A stretch of DNA of 7,827 nt from NCBI GenBank assembly GCA_964586055.1, contig CAZPFX010000026.1, positions 1-7,827 on the forward strand, given 5' to 3'. The notes beneath the pieces were generated by a model. The model made no database searches and was not told where the DNA came from. It was given only the letters and a program-made list of their open reading frames with translations. This document shows positions 5,479 to 7,827 of this stretch, piece by piece (positions within the stretch are counted from its first letter, which is position 1; every line of letters begins with the position of its first letter). Position numbers and translations under genes: made by a program. The DNA comes from UM-FILTER-42-14 sp964586055 (GTDB lineage Bacteria; Patescibacteriota; Microgenomatia; UBA1400; PJMF01).

Positions 5479-5525
5479 GTAATTTTGCATTGCAATTGCA
5501 AATATGCATAAATTACGATAACATA
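5471..5525. repeat. Large imperfect palindrome / hairpin B ending 5 nt before the ATPase start codon
   Basis: TATGTTAT (5471-5478) pairs with ATAACATA (5518-5525), TAATTT (5480-5485) with AAATTA (5510-5515), and TGCAT (5486-5490) with ATGCA (5504-5508). That is 19 bp interrupted only by G5479 on the left and T5509 and CG5516-5517 on the right. The core contains a perfect 10-bp palindrome TGCAATTGCA (5491-5500). As RNA it would put the region before the start codon into a stem; as DNA it could be an operator, recombination site or replication-type palindrome. It is mutually exclusive with hairpin A because both use 5472-5478. Confidence 0.65.
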
Positions 5526-5530
5526 GACAC

Positions 5531-6718
5531 ATGATAAAACGCATTATTACCTCTCAGATTAACCGTCTTAAAAGTGGCTTCCCTGTGATTGTCGTGACTG
5601 GTCCTAGACAATCTGGAAAAACAACGCTCATCAGAAAAATATTCCCAAATCACCAGTACTTTAATTTAGAAAACCCAGAAACACTGGGGATTATTGAGAG
5701 TGATCCAGCTGGATTTATCAATGCCAAGACAAAAAATGTCATTTTCGATGAGGTGCAAAGATTTCCTCAACTGGTTTCATATATTCAGGCAGCGGTAGAA
5801 GAACAACGCCTCATGGGCAACTTTATCCTGAGTGGTTCAGAAAACTTACTACTTTCAGAGAAAATTAACCAATCCTTGGCTGGTAGAGCTGCCTACATTA
5901 ATCTCTTGCCACTCTCTATGGAGGAACTGAAAAGTAATATAGGTGTCACGGAACAAGTTTATGAACATATATTTACAGGTTTTTATCCAGCAATTTTTGA
6001 TAAACATATTCAATCTATAGATTATTATGATCAGTATCTTGCTACCTATGTTGAGCGTGATTTGAAACAAATTAGCAATATCACCAACCTGAGTCTTTTC
6101 AGAAAATTTTTGGCTTTACTCGCAGGTAGAATCGGCCAACTAGTAAATGCATCTTCGTTAGCTAATGATGTGGGGGTTGCAGTGAACACAATTGAAAGTT
6201 GGATTTCTATCCTTGAAGCAAGTTATCTTGTGTTTAGACTTCAACCATATTTTGAGAACTATGGCAAGAGATACATCAAATCTTCAAAGATTTACTTCAC
6301 CGATACTGGCTTAGCTTGTCGGCTACTAGGTTTAACTTCAGCGAATGAGGTTGGCAAGCATTATTTGGTTGGAGGACTGTTTGAGAATTTCATAATTGTC
6401 GAGCTAAAAAAACACATTCTTAATCATTCGAAATCAGCAAAACTCTACTTTTTTAGAGATAGTAATGGTAATGAGGTAGATTTAATTATTGATGGAGGAC
6501 TTTATCAAATTCCAGTGGAAATAAAATCAGGAGCCACGTTTTCTCCAGATTATCTTAAGGGATTGAAATACTGGAAGAAACTTAAATCCAGCAAGCCTGA
6601 AACAAAAAAAGCATTGCCCGGATTTGTCATTTACAACGGAATGCTATCGCATCAATCACAAAATTATGAATTGTTAAGTTGGAGCAATATTAATAAATTA
6701 TATATGTTAATCAAATGA
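5531..6718 (+). CDS. AAA ATPase with DUF4143 / PD-(D/E)XK-like C-terminal domain
   Basis: The protein has 395 residues, a full length for the AAA_14 + DUF4143 family. The N-terminal ATPase domain has Walker A GPRQSGKT (24-31), Walker B NVIFDEVQ with D73/E74, and a sensor-like stretch FILSGSENLLL (98-108) followed by LAGRA (117-120+). The middle part (about 160-265) is mostly helical, with a winged-helix-like segment around 205-240 and the family's YFTDTGLACRLLG (255-267). The C-terminal DUF4143 region has GGLFENFIIVELKK (281-294), YFFRDSNGNEVDLII with D317 (306-320) and PVEIKSG with E330/K332 (328-334), a PD-(D/E)XK nuclease-like pattern. Function in this family is poorly known; DNA repair, mobile-element or toxin-antitoxin/defence roles are possible. 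No Shine-Dalgarno site is visible and the start codon sits just behind a large palindrome. The gene is followed after 9 nt by a second accessory gene, probably in one operon. Both look more AT-rich than the ABC-F gene, suggesting acquisition. Confidence 0.9.
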   Translation: MIKRIITSQINRLKSGFPVIVVTGPRQSGKTTLIRKIFPNHQYFNLENPETLGIIESDPAGFINAKTKNVIFDEVQRFPQLVSYIQAAVEEQRLMGNFILSGSENLLLSEKINQSLAGRAAYINLLPLSMEELKSNIGVTEQVYEHIFTGFYPAIFDKHIQSIDYYDQYLATYVERDLKQISNITNLSLFRKFLALLAGRIGQLVNASSLANDVGVAVNTIESWISILEASYLVFRLQPYFENYGKRYIKSSKIYFTDTGLACRLLGLTSANEVGKHYLVGGLFENFIIVELKKHILNHSKSAKLYFFRDSNGNEVDLIIDGGLYQIPVEIKSGATFSPDYLKGLKYWKKLKSSKPETKKALPGFVIYNGMLSHQSQNYELLSWSNINKLYMLIK

Positions 6719-6719
6719 T

Positions 6720-6725
6720 GGGGGA
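6720..6725 (+). promoter_or_regulatory. G-run ribosome binding site for the ORF-3-like gene
   Basis: GGGGGA lies 2 nt before the ATG at 6728, immediately after the upstream TGA. It is closer than the usual 5-9 nt, so initiation may depend on coupling to the ATPase gene. Confidence 0.4.
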
Positions 6726-6727
6726 TT

Positions 6728-7723
6728 ATGAATAAACGACTCATATTTCAACTGAAAGTGTCATTAAAGAACTCACCAACGCCAGTTTGGAGACGCATCC
6801 TCCTACCGGTCACTGCCACCTTTGCTGAATTACATGAATGCATTGCTGATTGCTTCAATGATGATGGTACTATTTACAACTTTTCCCTAACTAAAGGCCC
6901 TGTGCGTAATTGGATACAGATAAAAGGTGCAGCTGATGAGAAAGATTGTGGAAATTTTTTAGTTTTAGATAACAATCAAGACTTTCTTGCTTCAGAGTTA
7001 ACATTAGGCCAAATATTCGGGAAGTTTAATTGTAAAAGATTAACTCATATGTATAACTTCGCTCATAATATCGCCCATGAAGTGCTTTTTGAAAAGATTA
7101 TCGATGCTAAGGGTTTACTTGTTCTAGATAATTATACAAAACTACCAATGGTCATCAAGTCTAAAGGTGAGATGAGCGATGAAATTATCGAAATCCTATA
7201 TCACCACGAACGCGATAGAGAGACAAAATCCTTGGATGCTAGTTCGTTGTCTCGGGCAGAATTTGATTTGGGTGAATTAGGAAAAGCAGATAGTGAGACA
7301 ATGATGATGATTGCCAAGAGTCTTTTTATTGGTAGTTACATCATGGAGGATGATGAGAATCCGAGTGATACCAGCATTGAGAAAACACGCACACTTGAAA
7401 AAATTGTCCTTAAAACCATGGTCAAACGCGGGGTGATTAAGCCAGAATGGGTGAAATATAGTCGGCAATTTAAACAGTATTTTTGGAATATCGATCAGGA
7501 GGATGAAATTCAGAATTATATTGACCGACATGATGAGGGTCAATTTTGGTTTGAACTAACAATGAGACTAGGAAGACGTGATATGTTTGAAACATATTCA
7601 TCAAAGGAAATCGGGAAATGGGATAGCAAAATGCGTTGGAAAAAAATTGATGAGTCAGAAGCAAAATATGAAAAAGAGTTTAATAAATTTGGCTTAGCAA
7701 GACTCAAAATAAAGAAAAAATAA
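6728..7723 (+). CDS. Plasmid pRiA4b ORF-3-like domain protein with unassigned C-terminal half
   Basis: The protein has 331 residues. Residues 5-120 resemble the pRiA4b ORF-3 family (also called IS1096 TnpR-like). FQLKVSLKNSPTPVWRRILLP (7-27) matches its signature opening, with PVWRR strictly typical, followed by the helix TFAELHECIADCF (31-43) and the strand IYNFSL. The normally conserved YDFGDxWxH region appears as YNFAHNIAH (109-117): H117 and the following E are kept, but D, G, D and W are replaced. Residues 185-331 contain charged helices and a W/F-rich stretch (YFWNIDQEDEIQNYIDRH, then QFWFEL) that I cannot assign. The family occurs on plasmids and near transposons; its biochemical role is unknown. 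It lies 9 nt after the ATPase stop with its own G-run site, so it probably forms a two-gene unit with it. The N-terminal family call is fairly secure; activity is not inferable, and the degenerate core may mean altered function. Confidence 0.72.
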   Translation: MNKRLIFQLKVSLKNSPTPVWRRILLPVTATFAELHECIADCFNDDGTIYNFSLTKGPVRNWIQIKGAADEKDCGNFLVLDNNQDFLASELTLGQIFGKFNCKRLTHMYNFAHNIAHEVLFEKIIDAKGLLVLDNYTKLPMVIKSKGEMSDEIIEILYHHERDRETKSLDASSLSRAEFDLGELGKADSETMMMIAKSLFIGSYIMEDDENPSDTSIEKTRTLEKIVLKTMVKRGVIKPEWVKYSRQFKQYFWNIDQEDEIQNYIDRHDEGQFWFELTMRLGRRDMFETYSSKEIGKWDSKMRWKKIDESEAKYEKEFNKFGLARLKIKKK

Positions 7724-7827
7724 ATGATTCCCCAGCATTTTAATTTGTTGACTGACACATATCGCTCGCCTAATCCATCACACTCACCAAGGCATTATCG
7801 TTGGTAGTATTTGTCGATTGTTGCGGA
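7724..7827. other. 3' flank without an assignable gene
   Basis: An ATG at 7724 directly follows the TAA, but its frame closes after 27 codons (stop 7805-7807) with no recognisable content. On the minus strand two frames enter from the window edge: one ends at 7770 (last residues NDNALVSVMD) and one at 7795 (last residues IDKYYQR). Either could be the C-terminus of a convergent gene, the first looking slightly more protein-like, but the stretch is too short to decide. I see no tRNA end, terminator hairpin with T-run, or repeat of the 5449-5525 palindromes here. Confidence 0.3.

Noticed and set aside
5449..5525. CRISPR-like array or insertion-sequence terminal repeats
   Set aside because: Only three short copies of ATAACAT in mixed orientation, no regular spacer units, no transposase in the window and no matching repeat downstream of 7723.
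7277..7758. Overlapping minus-strand open frames opposite the ORF-3-like gene
   Set aside because: They shadow an intact 331-codon gene with a ribosome binding site; their translations are low-complexity hydrophobic/Phe-Ile-rich and without motifs.
7724..7807. 27-codon open frame directly after the ORF-3-like gene
   Set aside because: No ribosome binding site, no recognisable sequence, and a length expected by chance.
1..7827. Recoded TGA (glycine) as in Gracilibacteria
   Set aside because: No gene contains an in-frame TGA, and two genes end naturally with TGA at positions fitting family length or operon overlap.

Overview
The window most resembles a compact bacterial genome of the Candidate Phyla Radiation (Patescibacteria). 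This is inference. It rests on the style of the pilin-like genes (an N-terminus like GFTLIELILYIGIF followed by a second hydrophobic protein starting SGYAAIATVLVIG), a short actin-like pilus protein, a stand-alone receiver gene, an ABC-F protein with an unusual second nucleotide site, and very tight gene packing. TGA is used as a stop twice and is not read through in any gene, so the TGA-as-glycine code of Gracilibacteria/Absconditabacteria is not indicated. No gene here fixes the lineage more closely.

Left part (1-2479, + strand) is the end of a type IV pilus / pseudopilus operon. It holds the 3' part of a beta-propeller gene with LVIVD-like repeats, two pilin-like genes (one with a canonical prepilin signal, one PilX/GspK-like without Glu5), and a PilM/GspL-like protein with one membrane segment. 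Spacing is an ATGA overlap, a direct abutment and a 4-nt gap, so these are very probably cotranscribed and partly translationally coupled. A major-pilin-like gene follows separately at 3413-3853. Between the two pilus blocks lies a minus-strand pair: a pyridoxamine-phosphate-oxidase-like flavin protein and a single-domain response regulator. The regulator's 3' end overlaps the last pilus gene by 30 nt on the opposite strand. A 115-nt divergent intergenic region (3298-3412) carries a plausible pilin promoter and a 9-bp inverted repeat that places the same sequence before both genes.

Middle part (3857-5320, minus strand) is a 487-residue ABC-F ATPase, convergent with the pilin gene with 3 nt between their stops.

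Right part (5531-7723, + strand) is a two-gene unit, visibly more AT-rich than the ABC-F gene: an AAA ATPase / DUF4143 protein with a C-terminal PD-(D/E)XK-like motif, then a protein whose N-terminus resembles the plasmid pRiA4b ORF-3 family. The 210 nt between the ABC-F gene and this pair are unusually structured: an 11-nt direct repeat around a perfect TATAAT, a 13-bp palindrome over a perfect TTGACA, and two large mutually exclusive inverted repeats that end 5 nt before the ATPase start codon. This accessory pair and its leader are the best candidate for something undescribed. The last 104 nt hold no gene I can assign. There is no gene-free stretch over 300 nt, and I saw no tRNA, rRNA, CRISPR array or insertion sequence.
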